From positions 37,501 through 101,500 of the forward strand of contig JAODUO010000484.1 in NCBI GenBank assembly GCA_025642075.2: a stretch of DNA of 64,000 nt. Reading direction: 5' to 3'. The notes beneath the pieces were generated by a model. It searched no databases and was not told where the DNA came from. It worked only from the letters and a program-made list of their open reading frames with translations. The stretch is from Ridgeia piscesae (Eukaryota; Annelida; Polychaeta; Sabellida; Siboglinidae). Shown here piece after piece: positions 13,306 through 25,700 of the stretch; within the stretch, counting starts at the first letter, position 1, and every line of letters begins with the position of its first letter. The position numbers and the translations under genes are program-made.

Positions 13306-13710
13306 GTGCCAGAGGTAACATCACGGCAGGTAGAAGCAGCACTACGTGATATGAAGAATGGAAAGCAACAGGCAACGACCATATTCTAAACATCGAGACA
13401 CTGAAAGCAGGAGAAGATACCATCTCGAAGGCTCCTGCTAAGCTGTGCACTAATTGCTTATCAGAAAGACAAATACCCACAGCGACTAAGAACGTTAAGA
13501 TAGTGATAATCTCCAAGAAGGGAAATAAGAAATACCTCAAGAATTACCGACCGATATGTCTACTATTAAACATATATAAAGTACTCACGAAAGTACTAAC
13601 GAAAAGGCTAGAGAAAACACTCGACGAAAACCAGCCACGAGACCAAGCTGGATTCAAAAGCGGATACCCAACGACAGACCACATAAAACCAACTGAAGGA
13701 AAAGTGCAGA

Positions 13711-13712
<2 letters not shown>
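13306..13712 (+). mobile_element. RTE-type LINE remnant, 5' segment in opposite orientation
   Basis: On plus, a frameshifted RT N-terminal region starts at about 13310 (TSRQVEAALRDMKNGK). It continues through LKNYRPICLLLNIYKVLTKV and ENQPRDQAGFKSGYPTTDHI and stops at GKVQRI, where (TA)n begins. This part of the protein lies just before the part found on minus at 12632-13305. The two pieces therefore face away from each other with the 5' part inverted, as expected from twin priming during LINE insertion. The frame at 13503-13850 includes an artefactual Ile-Tyr tail. Not functional. Confidence 0.85.
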
Positions 13713-13766
<54 letters not shown>

Positions 13767-13801
13767 CTATATATATATTATATATATATATATATAATAT
13801 A
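13713..13801. repeat. (TA)n grown at an internal LINE site
   Basis: The tract starts directly after GTGCAGAGAATATA. The sister copy at 62918-62945 has the same lead-in but only a short ATATAATATT, so this microsatellite expanded from a seed within the retrotransposon. Confidence 0.9.
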
Positions 13802-13805
13802 TACA

Positions 13806-13977
13806 TACATACAATCAATCAAATCAATCAAATCACTTTATTGTCCTTAAAAAGGATATGCATTTTACAACTCATGATCACATCTAAAATATACGGGATG
13901 GTCACAACAAAATACAAATGAATTTCCAGATGTATCCACTACAAGAACAATTCAACCGGGTGTGACATCAATATGAC
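13806..13977 (-). mobile_element. 3' untranslated end of CR1/L2-type LINE
   Basis: On minus the element ends AAGGACAATAAAGTGATTTG followed by short ATTTGATTG direct repeats. This is the pattern of CR1/L2-like LINE tails (ACAATAAAGT plus short tandem tail). It directly follows the stop codon of the C-terminal fragment at 13978. Confidence 0.75.
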
Positions 13978-14172
13978 TCATTTAGCATTCACTATTCTAA
14001 TGGCCACAGGCACAAAACTCCTGCTATAGCGAGATGTTTTACATTTTATACAACGGTATCTACTTTGAGACGGAAGTACATGGAAGAACGTAGAGAGCGG
14101 GTGATCAGACTCAGTAGCGACAGCACGAGCTTTCTTCAAAATTGCATGGTCGATTATTTCGGAGAGCTTTGG
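13978..14172 (-). pseudogene. C-terminal fragment of CR1/L2-type LINE reverse transcriptase ORF
   Basis: A 64-residue open frame on minus ends in a proper stop at 13978-13980. It begins PKLSEIIDHAILKKARAV. It includes TFFHVLPSQSRYRCIKCKTS and RSFVPVAIRIVNAK, the typical end of these LINE proteins (basic LPS-x-RYR, then SFVP-x-AIR-x-VN). Everything upstream of about 14172 is missing, so this is a 5'-truncated insertion. Family assignment rests on this conserved C-terminal pattern. Confidence 0.8.
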
Positions 14173-14477
14173 TTTGGTTTGTGTTTCTTTTGCTCGTCAC
14201 TCGTTTCAACCCCCTCTCTCACTGCTCGGGTGACCGTCGGAATGATGCGTGAATACAAACAGATCAACACAAACGAGCTAGGATTGTAGTGCATAATAGT
14301 TGTTGTGTTTATACGAAGTCCCCCCCCCCGCCAACCCTTTTAGTCACACTGCCACAGACGGTGACACGAGTGCATCGTGGCCGAACAAAGACACACGACC
14401 GCACAAACAAGTACAATTCCTAGAAAGTGACATCCAACGGCGTGACATCACCAGATGTCGCCATGACATGTCGCTGT
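14173..14477. other. No recognisable gene
   Basis: Unique-looking DNA with a C-run near 14321-14329. Nothing supported on either strand. Confidence 0.5.
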
Positions 14478-14568
14478 GGTCACTCCTACTTGTGGTCACT
14501 CCTACTTGTGGTCACTTCTACTTGTGGTCACTCCTACTTGTGGTCACTCCTACTTGTGGTCACTTCTA
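14478..14568. repeat. 16-bp minisatellite, about 6 copies
   Basis: The unit CACTCCTACTTGTGGT is tandem, with CACTTCTA variants in some copies. A second tiny array of a 10-bp unit (TGCACCTAGA, three copies) sits at 14772-14801. Confidence 0.9.
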
Positions 14569-14896
14569 CCTGGCTGCGGTGATCTTTCTCGCGTGCGGTA
14601 TTTGTTATTAAGTCCTTTGCATGCAACTTAGTCTGTCACCAAACTACACATTCAAGTTTACCACGCACACACCCACTCTCACTTGCACATGTATTTACAC
14701 ACCTTTGTTTTATACTATTTTCATTTTGTTTTCTCAGAAACAATGAATACGCATTTAGCATAACACTCGCTTGCACCTAGATGCACCTAGATGCACCTAG
14801 AAGCCAACGAGTGTGTGTAGTGTGAACACGAGTCAACCGTGTCCACCCGCAGGACAATAACAAACCCATAACACCACTCTGTACAAGTGAGCTAAA

Positions 14897-15672
<776 letters not shown>

Positions 15673-15673
<1 letters not shown>

Positions 15674-16599
15674 TGCGTCATCGTTGATCGCACAAGGAGA
15701 GCGGAACCACTCAGCTATATGTAGTTATGTCGGGTAGGTTGACTGATAGCGTAATCGTCTTAGCTCATCAGTAGCACTGGGGCTCCCTGCCAGTCACGCC
15801 AGACAGAACACACATATTCCCGTTGGCGTTTTTATGTGCCAGGCATTAGACAGCGTTTACTTAAAAAAAACCCATTAAAACAAGAACTAATTTCCAGAAA
15901 CACTTTAAATCGGAGAGCCAGTGTAAAACTTAGACATTAAATGTTCAATTAACGTTGTTTGAAAACAGTATATATCATAGCAATAGATAAGATAAATACA
16001 ACTCTGTTTGATAAGGCCTTTAATAAGGCGTGGTTGAGGAGTGACGTCAGTGCACGTCGCAACGAAACAGGAAGACGGACGCACACGAGGAGACGGAGAC
16101 GGAAGTGGAGCTACTATACCCTTTGATGGAGCCGTCAGCCGGTCACCGTAAAAAGAGACGGAGCTGCCATTGATCTGACAGGGGTCGTGCTAGCGGTGAC
16201 ATGTCCGTTGTTGTTTTCTCTCGTCACGTATCATGTCTCATTGGTATCACGCCAGTAGGCGGCGCCACATGTTGCATGAAAAGTGCAAAATATAGATTTG
16301 TGTTCTAAAGTACGGCAAAAAGTAAAGACGACAAACAGCAAACTGTTTCCAAAGTACGACTCTATTATTATGAATACGCACACTGTAGTAGGGTCACTGG
16401 TCATACCAACTAGCCTGGTCATTTAACCTGACATGTCATATCGTCCAGCCTCGGTATATCGTCCTGACTGATCATATGAACAAGTGTGAACAAGTTAACC
16501 TTCTTGTTGATATAAACCAGTCTAGTTATATCAATTTGTCTGTTCATGTCAACTAGTCTGATGACATGGATGTGTCTGTTATAGCGACACACTTGGTCA
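15673..16599. other. No recognisable gene
   Basis: Nothing supported. A short minus frame at 16231-16422 shows no family resemblance. Confidence 0.5.
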
Positions 16600-17935
16600 T
16601 GTCATGTCATGTAAGTGATCACGGATTAATCATCGAATGTAAGTGACCAGGGGGTTAATGATAGGATGAAAGTGACCAGGTGGTTAATGATAGGATGAAA
16701 GTGACCAGGGGGTTAATAATAGGATGAAAGTGACCAGGTGGTTAATGATAGGATGAAAGTGACCAGGGGGTTAATGATAGGATGAAAGTGACCAGGTGGT
16801 CAATGATAGGATGTAAGTGACCAGGTGGTTAAGGATACGATGTAAGTGATCATGGATTAATCATCGGATATAAGTGACCAGGGGGTTAATGATAGGATGA
16901 AAGTGACCTGGTGGTTAATTATAGGATGAAAGTGACCTGGTGGTTAATAATAGGATGAAAGTGACCAGGGGGTTAATGATAGGATGAAAGTGACCAGGGG
17001 GTTAATAATAGGATGAAAGTGACCAGGGGGTTAATAATAGGATGAAAGTGACCTGGTGGTTAATGATAGGATGAAAGTGACCAGGGGGTTAATAATAGGA
17101 TGAAAGTGACCAGGTGGTTAATGATATGATGAAAGTGACCAGGGGGTTAATAATAGGATGAAAGTGACCAGATGGTTAATGATAGGATGTAAGTGACCAG
17201 GCGATTAATTATCGGACGTAAGTGACCATGGGGTTAATGATATGATGTAAGTGACCTGGGGGTTAATGATAGGATGTAAGTGATCATGGGGTTAATGATC
17301 GGACGTAAGTGACCATGGGGTTAATGATCGGACGTAAGTGACCATGGGGTTAATGATCGGATGTAAGTGACCATGGGGTTAATGAGCGGACGTAAGTGAC
17401 CATGGGGTTAATGATATGATGTAAATGACCTGAGTTAATGATAGGATGTAAGTGACCATGGGGTTAATGATAGAATGTAAGTGACCAGGGGGTTAATGAT
17501 TGGATGTAAGTGACCAGGTGGTTAATGATCGGACGTAAGTGACCAGGGGGTTAATGATAGGATGAAAGTGACCAGGGGTTTAATGATAGGATGAAAGTGA
17601 CCAGAAGGTTAATGATCGGTTGAAAGTGACCAGGTGATTAATGATCGGATGAAAGTGACCAGGTGATTAATGATCGGATGTAAGTGACCAGGGAGTTAAT
17701 GATAGGATGAAAATGACCAGGGGGTTAATGATCGGATGAAAGTGACCAGGTGGTTAAGGATAGGATGAAAGTGACCAGGTGATTAATGATCGGATGAAAG
17801 TGACCAGGGGTTAATGATAGGATGAAAGTAACCAGGTGGTTAAGGATACGATGTAAGTGATCATCGGATATAAGTGGTCATGGATTAGTGATAGGCTGCT
17901 AATGACCAGAGGGTTAATGACAGGGTGTAAGGATT
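16600..17935. repeat. 29-bp minisatellite, about 45 copies
   Basis: The core GATGAAAGTGACCAGG recurs every 29 bp with a GGGGTTAATGATAG-type second half. Subfamilies are visible: GATGAAAG copies dominate 16660-17180 and 17550-17830, and GGACGTAAGTGACCATG copies dominate 17210-17410. Both ends contain degenerate units with GTAAGTGATCA. The array lacks a codon-length period, so it is not coding. Confidence 0.95.
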
Positions 17936-18965
17936 AATTTAAGATAGGCACAGTAAATGATTAAGATATATAATTTATAATAACTGATGGCGCGTAGTTC
18001 GGACTGCTATCGATATGAATAGGCGAAACGCTGCTGAAGGAGACATTTGTCGTCGTCAAGAACATGTGTTCACGTAACGTTGCCTCTGTATTCTACGTTA
18101 ATCCATCTTTCGCCAGTTTTAGATTGTTTGGAGCAGGACTCAATTTAGCGAGACCAGCGGTGATTAAGTAGCACTCGCGAAATCTCTCGATAGTAGTAAA
18201 CAACTTGGTCGATATAAATCCTTCCCTTTATGCCAAGTGTCGTGTGTTATCGGCCTGCGTTTATCTGTAATAAACACGATACCCGCCATTTGAATACCGC
18301 CTTATGCAGAAGCTGTGAGTGCAAGCATGAAGGCACACACGTCATCCGGCACTGGTCACGTGACTAGCCACTGTTCTCTCACCTGTTGAGACACCTGCGT
18401 TCTATCACCGATATTGCGTTGTGCGCGGGGCTTACTCGGAGTGTAAAAATATTACCTGTGTTTAGCGAGCGGAGGTGTAGCCAGACGATGTGAGGAGGAC
18501 AAGACGCCAGGAAGGTGCTGAGATGTATGGTCGGACTCCTCTCCGAGTGAACGACCGGACAGAGACCACCAGCTAGGCGACTACACTGCAATGTTTTGAT
18601 AACCGCCAGACGGCAGTGTGATCGCACACAAACATTGATGTGTAGATCGATATTTGGCTCCCAGCCGACACGGCGGTGATCCGAGCCACCAGTTCAGGTC
18701 AACTGGTTCTCTTTATTGAGACAATCACTGACGATAGGGCCAACTGTGCACACTGTATGACGTACTGGGTGCTAGATAAATGACTGCAGTGATCTGATCT
18801 ACTGCAACGTATAATCACACAGCATACTTATAAAAACATGTTTAATAGAAGCGTTTGATAGCATTCAGCGTTTGAAAGCATGATATACATGCTTATGTTT
18901 TCAAATACTGTATATTAACAATAACTGTACTGATCTATAGGCAATTCCAATATTCCATGCGCACG
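17936..18965. other. No recognisable gene
   Basis: Unique-looking DNA. The frame at 18379-18627 on minus has no recognisable domain. Confidence 0.5.
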
Positions 18966-19015
18966 TCCATGTGTACGCAGGCACGCACGTACGCACGCGC
19001 GCACGCACGCACACA

Positions 19016-19047
<32 letters not shown>

Positions 19048-19302
19048 CATACACGTATGTAAACCTACACGAACATGTATTAGATACATACATACATACA
19101 TACATACATGCATGCATGCATGCATGCATGCATGCATGCATACATACATACATACATACATACATACATACATACATACATACATACATACATACATACA
19201 TACATACATACATACATACATACATACATACATACATACATACATACATACATACATACATACATACATACATACATACATACATACATACATACATACA
19301 TG
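18966..19302. repeat. (CGCA)n then (ACAT)n with an internal (GCAT) block
   Basis: CGCA/CACG-type tetranucleotides at about 18980-19048, unique DNA to 19080, then (ACAT)n with about eight GCAT units near 19108-19140. As in the array near 15 kb, ACAT and GCAT differ by one base. Much of this tract alternates purine and pyrimidine. Confidence 0.95.
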
Positions 19303-19336
19303 TACATATACAGTACGTGCTACTATGTGGTGTCAT

Positions 19337-19338
<2 letters not shown>

Positions 19339-19398
<60 letters not shown>

Positions 19399-19414
19399 CC
19401 CCATATTATATATA

Positions 19415-19478
<64 letters not shown>

Positions 19479-19490
19479 ATATATATATAG
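19339..19490. repeat. Two (TA)n tracts separated by a short spacer
   Basis: (TA)n at about 19339-19395 and again at about 19420-19490, with TTTTCCCCATATTATA between. Ile-Tyr frames here are artefacts. Confidence 0.95.
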
Positions 19491-20333
19491 TGTCATGGTG
19501 ATTAAGTACTCGTTTTTACAAATAAACTATAATTTATTTTGAAAGGAAATGCAGGAAAAACGTATATTTTTAAAACGTGCAATCTTCACATAATTATAAG
19601 TTGCTAATTATACTGAGTGTCAAAGCATACATAACAGGCCTACATTAAGCAATATGTGGTAACACACACACGCGCGCGAACACCCACACACACACACCCA
19701 CACGCGCGCGCATGCACCCCTACACACATGTATGATGCTAAATTTGTTGACCATTCATGTATTTGAATTCTTATTCTATTGAACTGATTCTAAAACTAAT
19801 CAACCATTCTGCATGTCTGCAAGTCTGGATGCAACTACTGATTCCACAATTTAGGACACGCACGCACAATGTACATACTATTGTATTGACGTATCAGAGT
19901 GATGCAAAGGAAACTACAATAAAAATCAGGCAAAGTATAATACCGCGTGAGGCCGATAACACTGAGACAGTTACAATTAATGCATTATGCATTTATATAA
20001 AAGTAATGCGATATAGATAAACAGATTGCTGTGTTATGACAGGGTAAATGTCTTTGTATTGTTTTGTACGAGAAGGACAGTGACCGTTGATAGCGTCACT
20101 ATTTATATGACATGATACAAAAGCTTGATGTTCCTACATACAATTTGAAGTCAACAAGTCTGATAGCAGTGCTGCCTAAGATCCTGTTTACGTCCCGATA
20201 AAACATGCACAAAACGTAATATATCCGGTGAACAATAGAAAGGTATAATTATGTATGCGTGTGTACCAGTGCTGTGACGTGTCGGTGTGAGTGAGTGCGC
20301 AGTAAGTAGGCGTACTGTCAATCAACACGGACT
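19491..20333. other. No recognisable gene; short alternating CA/CG tract
   Basis: A (CA)(CG)-rich stretch at 19663-19712 is the only simple feature. Nothing coding is supported. Confidence 0.5.
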
Positions 20334-20460
20334 GGCCACGGGTAGTCACAACGACACACGGGCCACGGGTAGTCACAACGACACACGGGCCACGGGTAGT
20401 CACAACGACACACGGGCCACGGGTAGTCACAACGACACACGGGCCACGGGTAATCACAAC
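20334..20460. repeat. 27-bp minisatellite, about 5 copies
   Basis: The unit starts CACGGGTAGTCACAACGACA and repeats exactly every 27 bp. The length is a multiple of three, so a 9-residue repeat (ATGSHNDTR) is open on plus and another (RGPCVVVTT) on minus. There is no other sign of coding. Confidence 0.9.
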
Positions 20461-20465
20461 GGCAC

Positions 20466-20904
20466 AACGGAGTCTGTTTTATTAGTTCATAAATAAAGCG
20501 TCATCATAAGAGGCTGTCCTTCCTCGTTCGCAGACCTGTCCCGGTCACCACCGAAGGGGGACAGGCCACAAGAACGATATTTTAACGACGGATGACTGTT
20601 GTAGTTTCCGACTGATGAATATAAACAAAAGTGATTGGGGATTTTTTTGTTAGTATCTATAATTTATATTAACGATTTTAGGAAGTATGCATATTTTACG
20701 GGATTTGCGTTTAATTGATTTAGCTTCTGCTTGTAACTATCCTTCAGAAAATTCAACTGTAAATACAATTTGGAGACAGTCCGATTATTACAACTAAAAA
20801 CAAAACAAAGTCCTATCTTTAAACAAAGGCGTCGCTGCCCCAAGTGTCTCCCCAGCTTCGATTACGAGAGCGAGTCTTGCATGGCCTATTGCCGATGTGA
20901 AAGG
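20466..20904. other. No recognisable gene
   Basis: Spacer before the decamer array. Nothing supported. Confidence 0.5.
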
Positions 20905-22084
20905 CACAGGTGTACGCATGTTAGCGCAGATGTGTGATTAAGTGCGCGTGTGTGCGCACGTGTGCCCATATCTGCATGTCTGCGCATTTCTTAGCATGTC
21001 TATGTGAGCATGTGAGATCATGACTGGACATGTTTGCGCATGTTTGTGCATATGTGCGCATGTGTGCGCATATGTGCGCATGTGTGCGCATATGTGCGCA
21101 TATGTGCGCATTTGTAAGCATGAATGCGCATATGTGCGCATGTGTGCGCATGTGTGCGCATGTGTGTGCATGTGTGCGGATGTGTGATCATGTGAGCGCA
21201 TGAGTGCGCATGTGTGGGCATGTGTACACATGTGTGAGCATATGTGTGCATATCTGTGAGTGCATGTGTGCGCATGTGTGCGTATGTGTGCGTATGTGTG
21301 CGCATGTGAGCGCATGTGGGCGCATGTGTGCTCATGTGTGTGCATTAGTGCGCATGTGTGCGCATGTATGCGCATGTGGGCGCATGTGTGCGCATGTGTG
21401 AGCTTGTGTGCGCATGTGTGCGCATGTGAGCGCACGTGACCGCATGTGTGCGCATGTGTGCGGATGTGTGTGCATGTGTGTGCATGTGTGCGCATTTGTG
21501 CGCATGTGTGCGCATGTGTGCGCATGCGTGCGCATCTGTGTGCATGTGTGCGCATGTGTGAACATGTTTGCGCAAGTGTTGGCAAGTGAGAACATTACTT
21601 GACATGTTTGCGCATGTTTGTGCATATGTGCGCATGTTTGCGCATTTGTAAGCATGAATACGCATATGTGCGCATGTGTGCGCATGTATGCGCATGTGTG
21701 CGCATGTGTGCGCATGTGTGCGCATGTGTGGGCATGTGTACACATCTGTGAGCATGTGTGTGCATATCTGTGAGTGCATGTGTGCGCATGTGTGCGCATA
21801 TGAGCGCATGTGTGCGCAGGTGTGCGAATGTGTGCGCTTGTGTGCGCATGTGTCCGCATGTGGGCGCATGTGTGCGGATGTGTGTTCATTAGTGCGCATG
21901 TGTGAGCAGGTTTGCGCATGTGTGCGCATGTGTACTCATGTGTGAAACTTTTTGCGCAAGTGTAGGCATGTGAGATCATGACTGGACATGTTTGCGCATG
22001 TTTGTGCATATGTGCGTATGTGTGCGGATTTTGTGCGCATGTGTAAGCATGAATGCGGATATGTGCGCATACGTGCGCATATTG
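20905..22084. repeat. Decamer satellite, left part
   Basis: Tandem TGTGCGCATG and close variants. Every base of the consensus alternates pyrimidine and purine. A non-decamer landmark, GAGATCATGACTGG, breaks the array near 21014 and 21975, with a degraded relative near 21590. Long His/Cys/Thr/Met frames exist in several frames on both strands because 3 x 10 bp makes a stop-free 30-bp period. They are not genes. Confidence 0.95.
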
Positions 22085-22771
22085 CAGCCAGAGTAATCAC
22101 GTCTACACCACGTCGTGATCATATAACGCCTGTTCTAAAAGACCTACACTGGCTGCCAGTTAAATGCCGCATCGAGTATATAATACTTCTCCATGTGTAA
22201 CGATGTCTGAATGGGATGGATCCCTGTAGCTGGCAAACCTGCTAAAGAGACAGAGTCCAGGACGCACGCGTTCATCTGAACAACATTTGCTCGACATTCC
22301 GCGTACGAAGCTGGCCAGTTTTGGTGACCGGTCTTTTCGTGTGGTGGGACCTCGCCTGAGGAACGCATTGCCCATTGATATCAAGTGCTGCGGAACTTTG
22401 TCGGCTTTCAGAAAGGCACTAAAAACCAACATTTTCAAAGCATATTACTGCTGTCATTTTAAATACTCAATGACATTTTAGAATATTTGTTTCAAATATT
22501 TCATCTTATCTCATTTTCACACATATGTACTGAACTTTATACGTGGCATCGCTTAGTATGTGTTTTTGCATGTAAATAGAGTATTAGTTAGTTTTATTTA
22601 TTTATTTTACTCATCGTCGTTAATTGTATATAATATTTAATTAACAGTTTTAATATGAATAATTTAATGTTTCTACATTTGTTTTATCTGAAAGTTAATT
22701 TTACAGTTGTATTTATTATTATTAATATTAGATTTAACACATAATAAATAGCTTTTTATTTTATTTTAGCC
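22085..22771 (+). mobile_element. CR1/jockey-like LINE 3' fragment inside the decamer array
   Basis: Plus-strand protein remnants: AARVITSTPRRDHITPVLKD and LHWLPVKCRIEYIILLHV at 22090-22197. After a gap and frame change come LLDIPRTKLASFGDRSFRVV and GPRLRNALPIDIKCC, then FRKALKTNIF to about 22465. This order is the conserved C-terminus of CR1/jockey-superfamily LINE ORF2 proteins (ITPVLKDLHWLPV, then a RTKL-x-x-(F/Y)GDR-x-F block, then an LKT-x-(L/I)F end). An AT-rich 3' region follows to 22771. The copy is 5'-truncated and broken. It interrupts the decamer array, which resumes in the same style right after it, so it inserted after the array formed. Confidence 0.85.
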
Positions 22772-25700
22772 ATGTGAGATCATGACTGGACATGTTTGCG
22801 CATGTTTACGCATATGTGCGCATGTGTGAGCATGTGTGCGCATGTATTCGCATGTGTGGGCATGTGTGCACATCTGTGAATATATGTGTGCATATCTGTG
22901 TGCATATCCACGTTCATATCTATGTGCGCATGTGTGCGCATTTGTAAGCATGATTGCGCATATGTGCGCATGTGTGCGCCTGTGTGCGCATGTATGCGCA
23001 TATGTGCGCATGTGTGCGCATGTGTGGGCATGTGTGCACATCTGTGAAAATATGTGTGCATATCTGTGTCCATATCCACGTTCATATCTATATGTGCATG
23101 TGTGCGCACGTGTGCGCATGTATGCGCATGTGTGCGCATGTGTGCGCATGTATGCACATATGTGCGGTTATGTGCGCATATGTGCGCATGAGTGCGAATG
23201 TGTGCGCATGTGAGCGCATGTGAGCGAATGTGTGCGTAGGTATGCGCATGTGTGCGCTTGTGTGCGCATGTGTGAACATGTGGGCGCATGTGTGCGTATG
23301 TGTGTGCATTAGTGCGCACTTGTGAGCAAATTTGCGTATGTGTCCTCATGTGTCCGCATATGTGGGCATGTGTGCACATATGTGAGCATATGTGTGCATA
23401 TCTGTGAGTACATGTGTGCGCATGTGTCCGCATGTCTGCGTATGTGTGCGAATGTGTGCGAATGTTTGCGCATGTGTACGCATGTGTGCGTGTGTGTGCG
23501 CGTGTGTGCGCATGTGTGCGCATGTGTCAACATGTGTGTGCAAGTGTTGGCATGTGAGATCATGACTGGACATGTTTGCGCATGTTTGTGCATATGTGTC
23601 GCATATGTGCGCATTTGTAAGCATGAATGGGCATATGTGCGCATGTGTGCGCATGTGTGGGCATGTGTTCACATCTGTGAGCATATGTGTGGATATCTGT
23701 GAGTGCATGTGTGCGCATGTGTGCGTATGTGTGCGCATGTGTGCGCATGTGTGGGCATGTGTGCGCATGTGTGCGCATGTGTGCGCATGTGTGAGCATGT
23801 GTGCGCATGTGTGCGCATGTGTGCGCTTGTGTGCGTATTTGTGCCCATGTGTGCGCTTATGAGTATATGTGTGCATATATGTGTGCATATCTCTGTGCGC
23901 ATGTGAGCGCATGTGTGCGCAAGTGTGCACATGTGTGCGCATGTGTGCGCATGTGAGCGTATATGTGCGCATGTGTGGGCATGTGTGGGCATGTGTGCGA
24001 ATGTTTGCGCATGTTTGCGCATGTGTGCGCATGTGTGCGCGTGTGTACGCGTGTTTGCGCGTGTGTGCGCATGTTTTCGCATGTGTGCGCACGTGTGAAC
24101 ATGTTTGCGCAAGTGTTAGCATGTGAGATCATGACTGGACATGTGCTCGCATGTGTGCGTATATGTGCACAGGTTTGCTCATCTGTGCGCATGTGTGCGG
24201 ATGTGTCCGCATGTGTGCGCATATGTGCGCATGTGTCCGCATGTGTGCGCTTGTGTGCGCATGTGTGTGCATGTGTGTGCTTGTGAGTGCATGCTAGCGC
24301 ATGTGAGCGCATGTGTGCGCATGTGTGCGCATTTGTGCACATCTGTGAGCATGTGTATGTATATCTGCGCATGTGGGCGCATGTGTGCACATGTGTGCGC
24401 ATGTGCGCGCATGTGCTTGCATTTATACGCATATGTGCACATGTTTGCGCATGTGTACGCATGTGGGCGCATTTGTGGGCATGTTTGGGCATGTTTGCTA
24501 GCATTCTTATGTTAGTGCCTTTGTGCGCATGTTTGCGCATGTGTGCGCATGTGTTCGTATGTGTGCGTATGTGTGCGCATGTGTGCGCATATGTGCGCAT
24601 GTTTGCGCATGTGTTTGTATTTGTGCGAACGTGTGCGCGTGTGTGCGCTTGTGTGCGCATGTGTGCGCTTGTGTGCGCGTATGTCCGCATTTGTGCGGAT
24701 GTGTGCGCATGTCTGCGCATGTGTGCGCATGTGTGCGCGTGTTTGCGCATGTGTATGAATCTGTGCGCATGTGTGCGCGTGTGTGCGCGTGCGTGGGCAT
24801 GTGTGCGCTTGTGTGCGCATGTGAGCACATGTGTGCGTATGTGTGCGAATGTGTGCGCATGTGTGCCCATGTGTGAACATGTTTGCGCAAGTGTTGGCAT
24901 GTGAGATCATGACTGGACATGTTTGCCCATGTTTGTGCATATGTGCGCATGTGTGCGCTTTTGTAATCGTGAATGCGCATGTGTGCGCATGTGTGCGAAT
25001 GTGTGCGCATGTGTGCGCATGTGTGCGCATGTGTGCGCATATGTGGGCATGTGTGCACATCTGTGAGCATATGTGTGCATATTTGTGAGAGCGTGTGTGC
25101 GCATGTGTTCGCACGTGTGTGCATGTGTGCGCATGTGTGCGCGTGTGTGCGCGTGTGTACGCATGTGTGCGCGTGTGTGCGCGTGTTTGCGCGTGTGTGC
25201 GGATGTTTTCGCATGTGTGCGCATGTGTGAAATTTGACAGGACATGTGCTCGTATGTGTGCGCATATGTGCACATGTTTGCGCATGTGTGCGCATGCGTG
25301 CGGATGTGTGCGGATGTGTCCGCATGTATGCGCATATGTACGCATGTGTCCGCATGTGTGCGCTTTTGTGCGCATGTGTGTGCATGTGTGTGCTTGTGAG
25401 TGCATGCTAGCGCATGTGTGCGCATGTGTGCGCTTGCTTCCGCATGTGTGCGCACGTGGGGTCATGTGTGCGCATTTGTTCGCACGTGTACGCATGTATG
25501 CGGATGTGTGCGCATGTGTGCGCATGTTTGTGCATATGTGCACATGTTTGCGCTTGTGTGCGCATGTGCCCGCATGTATGCATATGTGTGCGCATGTGTG
25601 CGCATGTGTGCGTATGTGTGTGCATATCTGTGAGTGCATGTGTGCGCATATGTGCGCATGTGTGCACATGTGTGCGCATGTGCGCGGATGTGTGCGCATG

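Noticed and set aside
13133..13540. 135-residue minus ORF with a hydrophobic N-terminus as a membrane protein
   Set aside because: It is a read-through from antisense of the plus LINE piece into the minus LINE piece; only its last third has LINE homology.
16600..17935. CRISPR array (regular ~29-bp repeats)
   Set aside because: Head-to-tail repeats with no unique spacers, in a eukaryotic context and without cas genes.
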